44,729 nucleotides of DNA from Acidobacteriaceae bacterium. GTDB taxonomy: Bacteria > Acidobacteriota > Terriglobia > Terriglobales > Acidobacteriaceae. The stretch is from contig PMYL01000050.1 in the NCBI GenBank assembly GCA_003170825.1, positions 1 to 44,729 on the forward strand, read 5' to 3'. A program made the position numbers and the translations under genes. Of the stretch, positions 7,768-15,337 are shown piece by piece (position 1 is the first letter of the stretch; the number at the start of each line of letters is the position of its first letter). Under the pieces are notes generated by a model. That model was not told the DNA's origin, searched no databases, and saw only the letters and a program-made list of their open reading frames with translations.

Positions 7768-10632
7768 TTAGCGGATCTCAAGACCCGCGACTGAAGGTTG
7801 GTTGACTGCGCCGGTGGTGAAGGCGACCACGATTTGGCCGCTGCTGTTGGCCGTGGCCGTGAACGACTTGACCACAGCGATGTATTCTCCTCCGGCTGCG
7901 GCATATTGGTCAAAGTTGGTGAGCACACGGGTGCCGTTGATGGCCACGTTGAACTCACGTTTCGCCGCCGCTGTGAAGTATATCTCGGCGAAGTGAATCA
8001 GGACTGTGTGCTGGCTGTTGGCTACCAAGCCCGGAATCGTGTAGGTGAAGGTTCCGTCACGCTGGGTCTGATACACCGCCATGGGCGCCGCGTTGGCGCC
8101 GGCCGCGGTGGTGCTAATTGCGTGCGTGGTCGGGGTGGCTTTCCCGCCGCCGGTGAAGTCCACATCGGCAACAAAGGGAGCGTCGCCGCCGCCCGAGTTG
8201 CTGACTGCAGGACCTTCAAAGTTGATGGCGATGAAGTCCCCGCTGGCTGCCTGCGTGGTGGCTTGCGCTTGCGCCGAGGCAGGCGATGAGCCGAACGAGT
8301 CAAGCGCTTCGACCTTGTAGTAGTAGGTCGTCGAAGCCGCGAGGCCGCTGTTGGTGTAGCTGAGGCTGGTCACGCCGCTGGCGATCAGGTTGCCCGATCC
8401 CGGCGTGAATCCGCTGGTGGTGCTGCTGTAAACGTTGTAGCCGCTGATGGTGCAGTTAGTCGGTGGAGTCACCGCCGACCAGTTCAAGCCGATGGCGCTG
8501 GAGGACGTGGCCGCCGCCGTCAGCCCGGTTGGCGCTGCGGGAGTCGCGGAGCAACTGGTGCCGGCTTGCGTGGTGGCGCTGGCCTGCGCCGAGGCCGGCG
8601 ATGAGCCGTACGAGTCAAGCGCTTCAATCACGTAGTAGTAGGTGGTCGAAGCCGCGAGGCCGGTGTTGTTGTAGCTCGTGCCGGTCACGCCACTGGCAAT
8701 CAGGTTGCCCGAGCCCGGCGTGAAGCCGCTGGTGGTGCTGCGGTAGACGTTGTAGCCGCTGATGGTGCAGTTGGCCGGGGGGGTATCCGCCGTCCAGGTC
8801 AGACCGATGGCGCTGGAGGAAGAGGCCGTCGCCGTCAACCCGGTTGGCGCCGCGGGATCCGCGGAGCAACTGGCGGCGGTGCTCCGGACTTCAATTCCCA
8901 TGACTACGGGTTGGTTTACGGCGCCGTTGGTGAACGCGATCACGATCTGGCCGCTGCTATTAGCGGTGGCCGTGAACGTCTCGACCAGAGCCGCGTTTTT
9001 CCCGACATGGGCATAAATGTCAAAGTTGGTGAGCACGGCGGTGCCGTTGATGGCCACATTGAACTCACGGCCCCCCGCTGCGCTGAAATAGCTCTCGGCG
9101 AAGTGCAGCAGAACGGTGTACGAACTGCCGGCCGTCAGGCCCGGAATGGTGTAGGTGATGGTTCCGTTCCGCCCGTTCTGATATACCCCCATGGGCGCCG
9201 CATTGGCGCCGGGTTGGGTCAGATTGATAGTGGACGAATTTTTGGCGTTAAGCGCTCCGCCAACGAAGTCTTCGTCCGCGACAAAGGAGTAGTCGCCGCC
9301 GTTCGCGTTGCTTTGCGCCGGACCGCCGGCAGCGATGGCCACGATTTCAGGGCTGGTGACTCCCGGCGCCAGCGTGGTGGCGGTTGCCTGGTTCGAGCCC
9401 GCTGAGTTGCCGAACGCGTCCACCGCTTCAACCACGTAGTAGTAGGTGGTCAAATCGGTGAGGCCGGTGACGGTGTATTCGTTGCTGGTCACGGTGGCGA
9501 GCAGGTTGCTCGACGACGGCGTGAATCCGCTGGTGGTGCTGCCGTAGACGTTGTAGCCAGTGATGGTGCAGTTGGCTGGAGGCAGGGTATCCGCCGTCCA
9601 TACCAAGCCGATGACGCTGGAGGAGGAGGCCGCTGCCGCCAGCGCGGTTGGCACCGCGGGAAGCAAGCTGCAAGTGACTGGCCCGTTTGGCACGTACCAG
9701 CGAACGTAGTCCACCAGCATCGGCTGCGCCGGACTGGCCAGGTTGGTGTCCGATCCACCGAGGGTACCGCCGACCGCCACATTAAAGATCACGAACATGC
9801 TTTGATTGAATGGCCAGGTATCTCCCGCGGGAAGGCTGCTGGGGGTAATAGTCAGGAACGGTGCTGTTGGGTCATCCACATAGGTCTGCAACGAGTTCGC
9901 CGCCCAATTTAACCCGTATTGATGGAAGGCAGTGTTCCCCGCTTCTCCGCTGGGGAACGTATAGCGTCCTCCTACTCCGCTCCCTCCAGTCTTGGTGGTG
10001 TGAGCCGTTGAAATGTCCCCGGTGGTGCCTTCGCCGTTATCAACCTGCGGGGACCAGTCCTCCATGATGTCCTCTTCGCCGCAACCGGGCCAGGGAACGG
10101 TGGTGATGTCGCTGCCCAGAGTCCACCATGCGGCCCAGAGACCTTGGGTTGTCGTATCAGGGAGCTGGATACTGGCCACGAGTATGCCGTAGGTGAAGTT
10201 TTCCTTCCCCTCCGTATTCATGCGGCCTGACAGCCACGCGCCATTTTCATTGATCGGCCGGATCACCAGATGCCCGCTGCCGTCGATGTAGATCGGGGCG
10301 GTGGAAGCGCTGAACGTTGTGGGACACTGGGACGGATTGCCCGCGTATCCCGCAGGCCCGCAGTAAACTTCCGCCTCGCCGTTGCCCCAGCCGCCTCCTC
10401 CGAGGTCAAACTTCCACGTCGTGGTGTTTGGGGAACCTGCGGCGCCGTTGAATTCGTCGCACCATGTCGGAACGTATGTCGTTGACCCGATCACAATGTT
10501 GGCAACGCCGGTGCAACCGCCAGATGGTTGCGCATAGGCAACGGCTGGCCACGAAGTTAAAGCGAAGATCAGCGGCGCCAGGAAAAGCGCGGCCATGAAG
10601 ATTCGTTTCAGTCTGCTTGAATAACGTTTCAC
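7768..10632 (-). CDS. Secreted GH16 glucanase-type protein C (GH16-FN3-malectin-FN3-FN3-malectin)
   Basis: Largest paralogue, 954 aa from the GTG at 10632, which has GAGAGGA just upstream and corresponds to the start of gene A. Signal peptide 1-34 (...VAYA/QP). The GH16 domain is at about 40-315 with EEDIME (Glu186, Asp188, Glu191). Then come FN3 (about 320-415), a first malectin-like domain (about 425-580), two FN3 modules (about 585-675 and 680-775) and a second malectin-like domain (about 785-954). Its GH16 part differs from A and B at more positions than they differ from each other. It lies directly downstream of the malectin-domain regulator. Malectin domains are known as carbohydrate-binding folds; here they probably act as substrate- or wall-binding modules. 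Exact specificity is unknown. Confidence 0.9.
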   Translation of the reverse strand: MKRYSSRLKRIFMAALFLAPLIFALTSWPAVAYAQPSGGCTGVANIVIGSTTYVPTWCDEFNGAAGSPNTTTWKFDLGGGGWGNGEAEVYCGPAGYAGNPSQCPTTFSASTAPIYIDGSGHLVIRPINENGAWLSGRMNTEGKENFTYGILVASIQLPDTTTQGLWAAWWTLGSDITTVPWPGCGEEDIMEDWSPQVDNGEGTTGDISTAHTTKTGGSGVGGRYTFPSGEAGNTAFHQYGLNWAANSLQTYVDDPTAPFLTITPSSLPAGDTWPFNQSMFVIFNVAVGGTLGGSDTNLASPAQPMLVDYVRWYVPNGPVTCSLLPAVPTALAAAASSSSVIGLVWTADTLPPANCTITGYNVYGSTTSGFTPSSSNLLATVTSNEYTVTGLTDLTTYYYVVEAVDAFGNSAGSNQATATTLAPGVTSPEIVAIAAGGPAQSNANGGDYSFVADEDFVGGALNAKNSSTINLTQPGANAAPMGVYQNGRNGTITYTIPGLTAGSSYTVLLHFAESYFSAAGGREFNVAINGTAVLTNFDIYAHVGKNAALVETFTATANSSGQIVIAFTNGAVNQPVVMGIEVRSTAASCSADPAAPTGLTATASSSSAIGLTWTADTPPANCTISGYNVYRSTTSGFTPGSGNLIASGVTGTSYNNTGLAASTTYYYVIEALDSYGSSPASAQASATTQAGTSCSATPAAPTGLTAAATSSSAIGLNWSAVTPPTNCTISGYNVYSSTTSGFTPGSGNLIASGVTSLSYTNSGLAASTTYYYKVEALDSFGSSPASAQAQATTQAASGDFIAINFEGPAVSNSGGGDAPFVADVDFTGGGKATPTTHAISTTAAGANAAPMAVYQTQRDGTFTYTIPGLVANSQHTVLIHFAEIYFTAAAKREFNVAINGTRVLTNFDQYAAAGGEYIAVVKSFTATANSSGQIVVAFTTGAVNQPSVAGLEIR

Positions 10633-10921
10633 GTAGATCCTCTCTGGGGGGGGAATAGACTCGCACTTCTGAGCCGGACCCAAACTCTATCCATCGTTTG
10701 AACGGCGCGAAACGTTACATTTGTTACCTTGGGGTTTCAGGCGTTGGAATCGGCCGCTTGTGCATCCGAATGTTGGACTTAACTGGAACGTTAACACCGG
10801 CCATGTAACCGTTGGAGTTGCTCGATTTGTGCGGAATGGACTCGTTTTCGGACAGCACTCTCAAAAAAAACGCGCACGTTAACGCAAGGCGGGCGCCGGA
10901 GGTCAGTGAGGATCGCATCCT
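10633..10921 (-). promoter_or_regulatory. Upstream block of GH16 gene C
   Basis: Intact version of the block shared with gene A. It keeps both direct-repeat motifs on the minus strand: GTAACAAATGTAAC near 10710-10730 and GTTAACGTTCCAGTTAAG near 10778-10797. It also keeps the GAGAGGA ribosome-binding site before the GTG. It sits between the regulator's terminator and gene C, which is probably the ancestral arrangement. The promoter boxes are not clear. Confidence 0.55.
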
Positions 10922-10949
10922 CAGGGCGGCAGGCCGAAATGCCGCCCTG
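10922..10949 (-). terminator. Terminator-like hairpin after the malectin regulator gene
   Basis: Inverted repeat CAGGGCGGCA / TGCCGCCCTG with an 8-nt loop, about 70 nt downstream of the stop at 11017. A relic of the same hairpin sits at 4969-4990 in front of gene A. Confidence 0.6.
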
Positions 10950-11016
10950 CAATGACGCGATTCCGGCCATATCGATCGGATACCACGGCGAAACCCACCC
11001 TAGCCGCGAAGAATCC

Positions 11017-12585
11017 CTACGGCGTCTCGTCTTCCACCTCGACCGCGTCCACAGTGGCGTAGTTCACGTCCGGCACCAGCGAGATAAGCAACTTGCCCTG
11101 CGCGTTGGGGTGAAGTCCGTGAAAGGTCTTCTTCACAGCGTGGCCGCTTCCGGCTTCCCTGGCAAGGTCTAAATTGCGGAACAGCGCTACCCCGTTGCAC
11201 AGCACATCGAAGACCCGGCTGCCCGGCCCGCCGGTGTTGGAAAACGGAGTGCCCCAATAATCTTCGGCAAAATAGAGAGTCAGCGCATAGGTTCCCTGGT
11301 CCACTGGCACGGCATAGCTGAAATTCCCATAGCGCTCTCCCTCATACAGGCCCGGATCCTCGGCGCCGGCAATGGTTACTTTGGTGGTTGCGAGTTGCCC
11401 TCCAAGGACATATGAATCGGGGGACCACAGATTCCCGGATTTATCCACGACAAAGTTGTTCTGCGCAACCATTCGAATCGGGCGGAGCCGGCGCGGAAGG
11501 CCGGGAATGATTTCAATCGCATTGATCATCGGCATTCCCAGCGTTGCCGTGAAGTCGAGCCGAAGATGGCCGTCCGGCCCAGGGTGAACATCCTTGAACA
11601 CCCGAACATCCGCCGTATTCGCTCCAGCGTCTGAAACAATGTCGAACAGCGCCAGGAGGGGTTTTCCATTCAATAGAACATTGAAGACCCGGCTGTTTTC
11701 CCCGCCTCCCAGTGTGCTGGACCAACCGTATGTAGTCTCGGCAAAATACAGGTGCAATTCATACGTTCCAGGATCGAGGGGAATATTGTAGGAAAACGTT
11801 CCCTGTCTCAGGCTCAGGAAGAGTTGAGGTTCCCGCGTGCGCGCAATCGGCTGATCGTTAAGCTCGACTGCATGGCCTTCCGAAAAATAACGGTCTCCGC
11901 TCCATTCCTTGCCTTCCCGGTCCTTGAACATGGTCTTGGGATAGCCGCAACGAATGCGCACCTCCGGGCCGGAAAGCAAGACGGCTGGTTGCGGCGATGC
12001 GCCGGAAAAGATATGAGCCGGGCGGGCCTGATGCGTATAACCGAGCCAGAAGAGGATCGCCATCATCAGGCAAACGATCGCCGCCAGCCCATACCGGACA
12101 AGGTGCATTCTCGTTGTCTGGGCCGGATCTCCGGCCATTGCCGCAAAGGCCGGTTCCCCGGGTTCAGGCGCGGGCTCTTCTTCCGGCAGCACATGTTCGA
12201 CATGCCGCCTGTCGATAAACCCCGGCAGATAATGTCCAGTGACGACTATGATCTGGATGGTCTGGCTGCTGCCCTCATTGTCGTAAAACTCGCGCAGCTT
12301 TTTCCTCAGGCGATAGAACTCCACCCGTACGATGGAATCGGCAGCCGGGTCGAATGTATGGGGCTGGTGGAAAATATCGACGGCAATAGAATATTCCTTG
12401 ATGCTTTCCGCATCTCCCTCAAAGTATTTTCGACAGATGTATTCGAGCAGGCTGGCGAGCCGCGGATGCTTCCTGAACGTCGGCGAGGCCAGCACGGCGC
12501 TCAATGCCAGGCGCTCCTGGGCCAGGCGCTCCTGAGCCAAGCGCTCGGGCTGAGAAATTGTTCCCTTCGTTGCCATAGGCCGCAT
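11017..12585 (-). CDS. Membrane-anchored regulator-like protein with two extracytoplasmic malectin domains
   Basis: 522 aa. The N-terminal cytoplasmic part (about 25-125) matches the style of a domain common in Acidobacteriota membrane regulators: a helical segment around LLEYICRKYFEG, then IKEYSIAVDIF, FDPAADSIVRVE and RLRKKLREFY. I infer that it binds DNA, by analogy with ToxR/CadC-like regulators. One membrane helix lies at about 163-183 (YGLAAIVCLMMAILFWLGY). The remainder should be outside the cytoplasmic membrane and holds two malectin-like domains (about 205-345 and 360-520), each with the typical GxFSY, YxLxLYFAE and RVFxVxxNG strands. There is no enzyme domain. It sits upstream of, and parallel to, three malectin-bearing GH16 genes, so it may sense glucan or its fragments and control them. 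The N-terminus has a threefold LAQER-type repeat from a 15-bp tandem repeat (12506-12550). The start at 12585 has AGAG just upstream; ATG at 12576 is an alternative. Confidence 0.8.
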   Translation of the reverse strand: MRPMATKGTISQPERLAQERLAQERLALSAVLASPTFRKHPRLASLLEYICRKYFEGDAESIKEYSIAVDIFHQPHTFDPAADSIVRVEFYRLRKKLREFYDNEGSSQTIQIIVVTGHYLPGFIDRRHVEHVLPEEEPAPEPGEPAFAAMAGDPAQTTRMHLVRYGLAAIVCLMMAILFWLGYTHQARPAHIFSGASPQPAVLLSGPEVRIRCGYPKTMFKDREGKEWSGDRYFSEGHAVELNDQPIARTREPQLFLSLRQGTFSYNIPLDPGTYELHLYFAETTYGWSSTLGGGENSRVFNVLLNGKPLLALFDIVSDAGANTADVRVFKDVHPGPDGHLRLDFTATLGMPMINAIEIIPGLPRRLRPIRMVAQNNFVVDKSGNLWSPDSYVLGGQLATTKVTIAGAEDPGLYEGERYGNFSYAVPVDQGTYALTLYFAEDYWGTPFSNTGGPGSRVFDVLCNGVALFRNLDLAREAGSGHAVKKTFHGLHPNAQGKLLISLVPDVNYATVDAVEVEDETP

Positions 12586-12664
12586 TTTTCTCTGCGTGCC
12601 TTAGGGGATAGAACGCACGCACGCCCGCTTCAAAACGCATTATAGACCGTAGGGCATACACTAT

Positions 12665-12843
12665 GACATTTCCCGAGTTGGTGTAGAGGAGGCCACAACC
12701 GCCAAGTGGATTTTTCCTTTCCGGGGTCCCAGCGACTTGGGCGGCCGCCCTTTGGGCGCGGCGAGCGATTTTTGCTCGCTGGGGTGGAAGTAAAATCCAC
12801 CTTTCACTGCTCTTGGCGACTCCACGTGAACTCGGGAAATGCT
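12665..12843. repeat. ~180-bp near-palindromic element (hairpin repeat family, copy 2)
   Basis: Its ends are inverted (CATTTCCCGAGTT at 12667 and AACTCGGGAAATG ending at 12841). Internal segments also pair (GTGGATTTT near 12705 with AAAATCCAC near 12792). The centre holds GCGGCCGCCCTTTGGGCGC and GCGAGCGATTTTTGCTCGC hairpins. On the minus strand it carries the TTTTACTTCCACCCCAGCG ... GGGACCCC signature of this repeat family. No protein is apparent. It may be a MITE-like element or a structured RNA. The flanks (12586-12664 and 12844-12957) hold nothing else I recognise. Confidence 0.65.
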
Positions 12844-12957
12844 CTGAAAGCTCCCGGTTACACACAAATCCGCTGCTTCAAGCTTTCCGGTTGCCCACAA
12901 ACCGGTGACCTTTAAGCCGCCATTTTCTGAGATTCAACTGACGCCTGACCCCTGATC

Positions 12958-12997
12958 TCTGTGCAGACTGAGCAGAATTCCAGTCAGTCTGCACAGA
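12958..12997. other. Perfect 14-bp inverted repeat upstream of thpR
   Basis: TCTGTGCAGACTGA (12958-12971) is repeated in inverse at 12984-12997 around a 12-nt loop containing an EcoRI-like GAATTC. It lies about 195 bp before the thpR start. It could be an operator, a transcript hairpin or part of a mobile repeat; nothing decides between them. Confidence 0.55.
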
Positions 12998-13191
12998 ATC
13001 TGAGCCCCATCCACCCGTTCAAGCCCCCAATTCCCGCCTTCATCGTCCGATACCTCTTCCTCCCAATGCTTCAACTCCACAATCTCCATGGCCCTGGGCC
13101 TCGCCGGGCTTGTCGCTGTTCCCGTGCCCCATGGGGCGAGATCCCCGAAATCGCCTATGGAGGCGCAGCGCCTGTCTTAGACTATCTTCGT

Positions 13192-13767
13192 ATGCGTCTG
13201 TTTGTTGGGATTCCCCTGGCGGCTGCGGTCATCGGCGAGCTTGCGGCGGTCTCGGCGCGCCTTAAATCCAATCAGGACGGGCTGCGCTGGGCCACGCCCG
13301 AATCGTGGCACGTCACCCTGCAATTCCTGGGCAATACCGGCCCTGAACAATACGCGTGCCTGGTGGCGCGGCTGCGCGAAGTGCGTTCGCCGCCCGTTCC
13401 CGTGCGGCTTGAGGCGCTGGGCTTCTTCGATCGCGCCGGAATCTTCTTTGCCGGCGTCGGACTCACCCCCGAGCTGCTCTCCCTCGAACAGCGTGTCACG
13501 GCCGCGACAGGCCTTTGCGGCTTCGTGCCCGAGACGCGTCCCTTCCATCCGCACATCACGCTCGCGCGCGGCAAGGGCGAAGGCCGCGGCCAGGGACTCA
13601 GCGAACTGAGAACCCGGATTCAACGCCAGCCAACCTTCACCCGGTTTGTCGCCGGAGAATTCCTTCTCTACGAAAGCCATCTCTCGCCCGCCGGCTCCCG
13701 CTACGAGATTCGCGAGCGATTCCCCCTCGGCCGTCAGGGCTCCCAGGCCGGCTCTACCGCACGCTGA
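13192..13767 (+). CDS. thpR: RNA 2',3'-cyclic phosphodiesterase (2'-5' RNA ligase family)
   Basis: 191-aa member of the 2H phosphoesterase superfamily, which opens 2',3'-cyclic phosphates on RNA. Both catalytic HxT motifs are present: His40-Val-Thr42 (HVTLQFLG) and His121-Ile-Thr123 (HITLARGKG). The N-terminus MRLFVGIPL is typical of the family, so I place the start at the ATG at 13192 rather than the far upstream ATG, which would add 77 residues of non-conserved sequence overlapping the inverted repeat. Length matches the usual 180-200 aa. It converges with purU. The C-terminal few residues after FPLGRQG are poorly conserved and run up to a heptamer repeat. Confidence 0.9.
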   Translation: MRLFVGIPLAAAVIGELAAVSARLKSNQDGLRWATPESWHVTLQFLGNTGPEQYACLVARLREVRSPPVPVRLEALGFFDRAGIFFAGVGLTPELLSLEQRVTAATGLCGFVPETRPFHPHITLARGKGEGRGQGLSELRTRIQRQPTFTRFVAGEFLLYESHLSPAGSRYEIRERFPLGRQGSQAGSTAR

Positions 13768-13812
13768 CCTTCTGTTCCCTGTTCCCTGATCTCTGACCCC
13801 TGACCACTGTAG
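13768..13812. repeat. Degenerate 7-bp tandem repeat between thpR and purU
   Basis: Reads as successive heptamers of the form TTCCCTG / ATCTCTG / ACCCCTG / ACCACTG. A similar short run is at 12937-12961. It fills the gap between two convergent genes. Confidence 0.7.
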
Positions 13813-13817
13813 CTGTA

Positions 13818-14732
13818 TCAATCGAAAACGACCGTCTTGTTGCCGTAGCAGAGAATCCGCCGGTCCAGGTGCCAGCGCACCGCGCGGGAGAGAACGATGC
13901 GCTCCAGATCCCGCCCCCGGGCCACCAGATCCTCCACCTGATCGCGGTGCGAGATGCGCGCCACGTCCTGCTCGATGATCGGTCCATCGTCAAGCAAATC
14001 AGTCACATAGTGGCTGGTGGCCCCGATCAGCTTCACCCCCCGCGCGTGCGCCGCGTGGTACGGTTTGGCTCCCGTAAACGCCGGCAAAAACGAGTGGTGC
14101 ACGTTGATGATGGCCGCCGGATAGCGGGCAACGAAGGCCGGCGAAAGAACCTGCATATAGCGCGCCAGCACCACCAGATCAACTCCACAGGACGAAAGCA
14201 GTTCCAGTTGCCGCGCCTCCGCCTCGCCGCGCCTGTCCGCCGTAGCCTCAACATATTCAAACGGAATCCCGTAAAACCCCGCAAGTTTCTCCACATCCCT
14301 ATGATTCGAAAGGATTAAAGGAATCTCGCACATCAGCTCGCCGGTTCGCCACCGGTGCAGCAAATCCGCCATGCAGTGCAGGTACTGCGAGCAGAACAGC
14401 GCCACCCTTGGCAGCCGTCCGCTGGAGCTTAGCTGCCACCTCATGCCCAGCTCCGCGGCCAGCGGCGCAAAGGCTGTCTTAAAACCTTCCAGATCAAAGC
14501 CTTCCAGTCCGGATGCCTGGCCGGGTATTGGGCCGGCTTGCGGAGTTGCCGAACTCGCCGCAGGGCCGTCCAGCGCCCACTCGACGCGCATGAAGAAGAG
14601 GCCCAGGTCGTGGTCCTGGTGCTGGTCGGCGTGGAGAATGTTGGCGCCTCGCTCGTAAAGCAGCGAGGAGACGCGGGCCACCAGTCCCTTGCGGTCCGGG
14701 CAATCGATAAGAAGTACAGCCGAATCTTTCAT
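13818..14732 (-). CDS. purU: Formyltetrahydrofolate deformylase
   Basis: 304-aa enzyme that hydrolyses 10-formyl-THF to THF and formate, balancing the one-carbon pool and supplying formate for purine synthesis. The N-terminal ACT domain (about 1-85, starting AVLLIDCPDRKGLVARVS) and C-terminal formyltransferase fold (about 105-300) are in the usual order. The catalytic region is visible as INVHHSFLPAF and GATSHYVTDLLDDGPII, with the conserved Asn, His and Asp. Between the two domains is a low-complexity Gly/Pro/Ala stretch (about 55-75) longer than in typical PurU of about 285 aa. The ATG at 14732 leads straight into the ACT domain; the RBS is weak. The next minus-strand gene upstream lies 600 bp away. 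Confidence 0.93.
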   Translation of the reverse strand: MKDSAVLLIDCPDRKGLVARVSSLLYERGANILHADQHQDHDLGLFFMRVEWALDGPAASSATPQAGPIPGQASGLEGFDLEGFKTAFAPLAAELGMRWQLSSSGRLPRVALFCSQYLHCMADLLHRWRTGELMCEIPLILSNHRDVEKLAGFYGIPFEYVEATADRRGEAEARQLELLSSCGVDLVVLARYMQVLSPAFVARYPAAIINVHHSFLPAFTGAKPYHAAHARGVKLIGATSHYVTDLLDDGPIIEQDVARISHRDQVEDLVARGRDLERIVLSRAVRWHLDRRILCYGNKTVVFD

Positions 14733-14826
14733 GCTGCGTTCAGCTTAAATCACCCCCCGCCTGCGGTGGGGGGCCTTGCCGTCCAGGCAGGCGGCCTTCG
14801 GCGTGGAGAACGAACGGTCTCGGTTT

Positions 14827-14860
14827 CCCACCCTTCGCTAGAAAAAAGCGAAGGATGGGG
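14827..14860. repeat. Hairpin repeat CCCACCCTTCGC-loop-GCGAAGGATGGGG, copy 1
   Basis: Stem CCTTCGCT/AGCGAAGG inside CCCA...TGGGGCACGGG. The same design recurs at 39472-39503 and, with another repeat inside its loop, at 35061-35143. The preceding part of this 600-bp gap (14751-14775) has a CCCCCCGC/GGTGGGGGG hairpin just upstream of the purU start. Confidence 0.7.
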
Positions 14861-14974
14861 CACGGGGCTTTTGGGGGCTTCCGGCCCGGTTCCTCTCTGG
14901 CCGTAACTCGACGCGGCGATTCGGGCGGATGAGGATGAACGGGACGGGCGCTTCTTGGAGGAGTCTTTAACAAA

Positions 14975-15044
14975 GGCGGCAAGTTGGCCCCCGCCCCGCC
15001 ACTGCGGGCAGGTGCGCGGGGATAGCAAGTTAGCAAGTTGGCGG
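14975..15044. repeat. Dispersed repeat with AGTTGGCCCCCGC and AGTTAGCAAGTTGGCGG, copy 1
   Basis: Begins GGCGGCAAGTTGGCCCCCGC and ends GCGCGGGGATAGCAAG then TTAGCAAGTTGGCGG. A second copy in the same orientation is at 34866-34920. The AAGTTAGCAAGTTGGC part is itself a short direct repeat with an 8-bp period. Confidence 0.7.
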
Positions 15045-15197
15045 ATTCTTGCGACGATCTGGATGGGGCGCGAAAAGACGCCGGGGCATATGCCGCCCCG
15101 GTCCGCCGCGGTCCGCCGCGGCGGATGCAACGCAATGAATTTTTTTGCCGACTCCTCTGCGCAGGCTGGGAGGGAAGATTTACGCCCGCGCCTTTTA

Positions 15198-15280
15198 TCT
15201 CCACCCCAGCGCACAAAGTTCGTGCGCCGGGGACCCCGGGTCTCCACCCCAGCGCACAAAGTTCGTGCGCCGGGGACCCC
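15198..15280. repeat. Two tandem copies of the CCCA-stem-GGGGACCCC hairpin
   Basis: Two 40-bp units (15198-15237 and 15241-15280) are identical over TCTCCACCCCAGCGCAC, AAAGTTC and GTGCGCCGGGGACCCC. Each forms a GCGCAC/GTGCGC hairpin. They belong to the same family as 7515-7552 and the centre of 12665-12843. They lie in the gap downstream of the small receiver gene (ends 15338); apart from these repeats I see nothing else in 15045-15337. Confidence 0.75.
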
Positions 15281-15337
15281 GGTCTGGCGCGGGAGGAGCC
15301 GAAGGCGTCCGCCTGGACGGCCAGTCCCCGCAGGTGC

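Noticed and set aside
12958..12997. Inverted repeat considered as an attachment site for an integrated element
   Set aside because: No integrase, no second copy in the window and no tRNA nearby.
12961..13191. 77-codon N-terminal extension of thpR
   Set aside because: It begins within a perfect inverted repeat, lacks an RBS and is not thpR-like; the conserved N-terminus MRLFVGIP starts at 13192.
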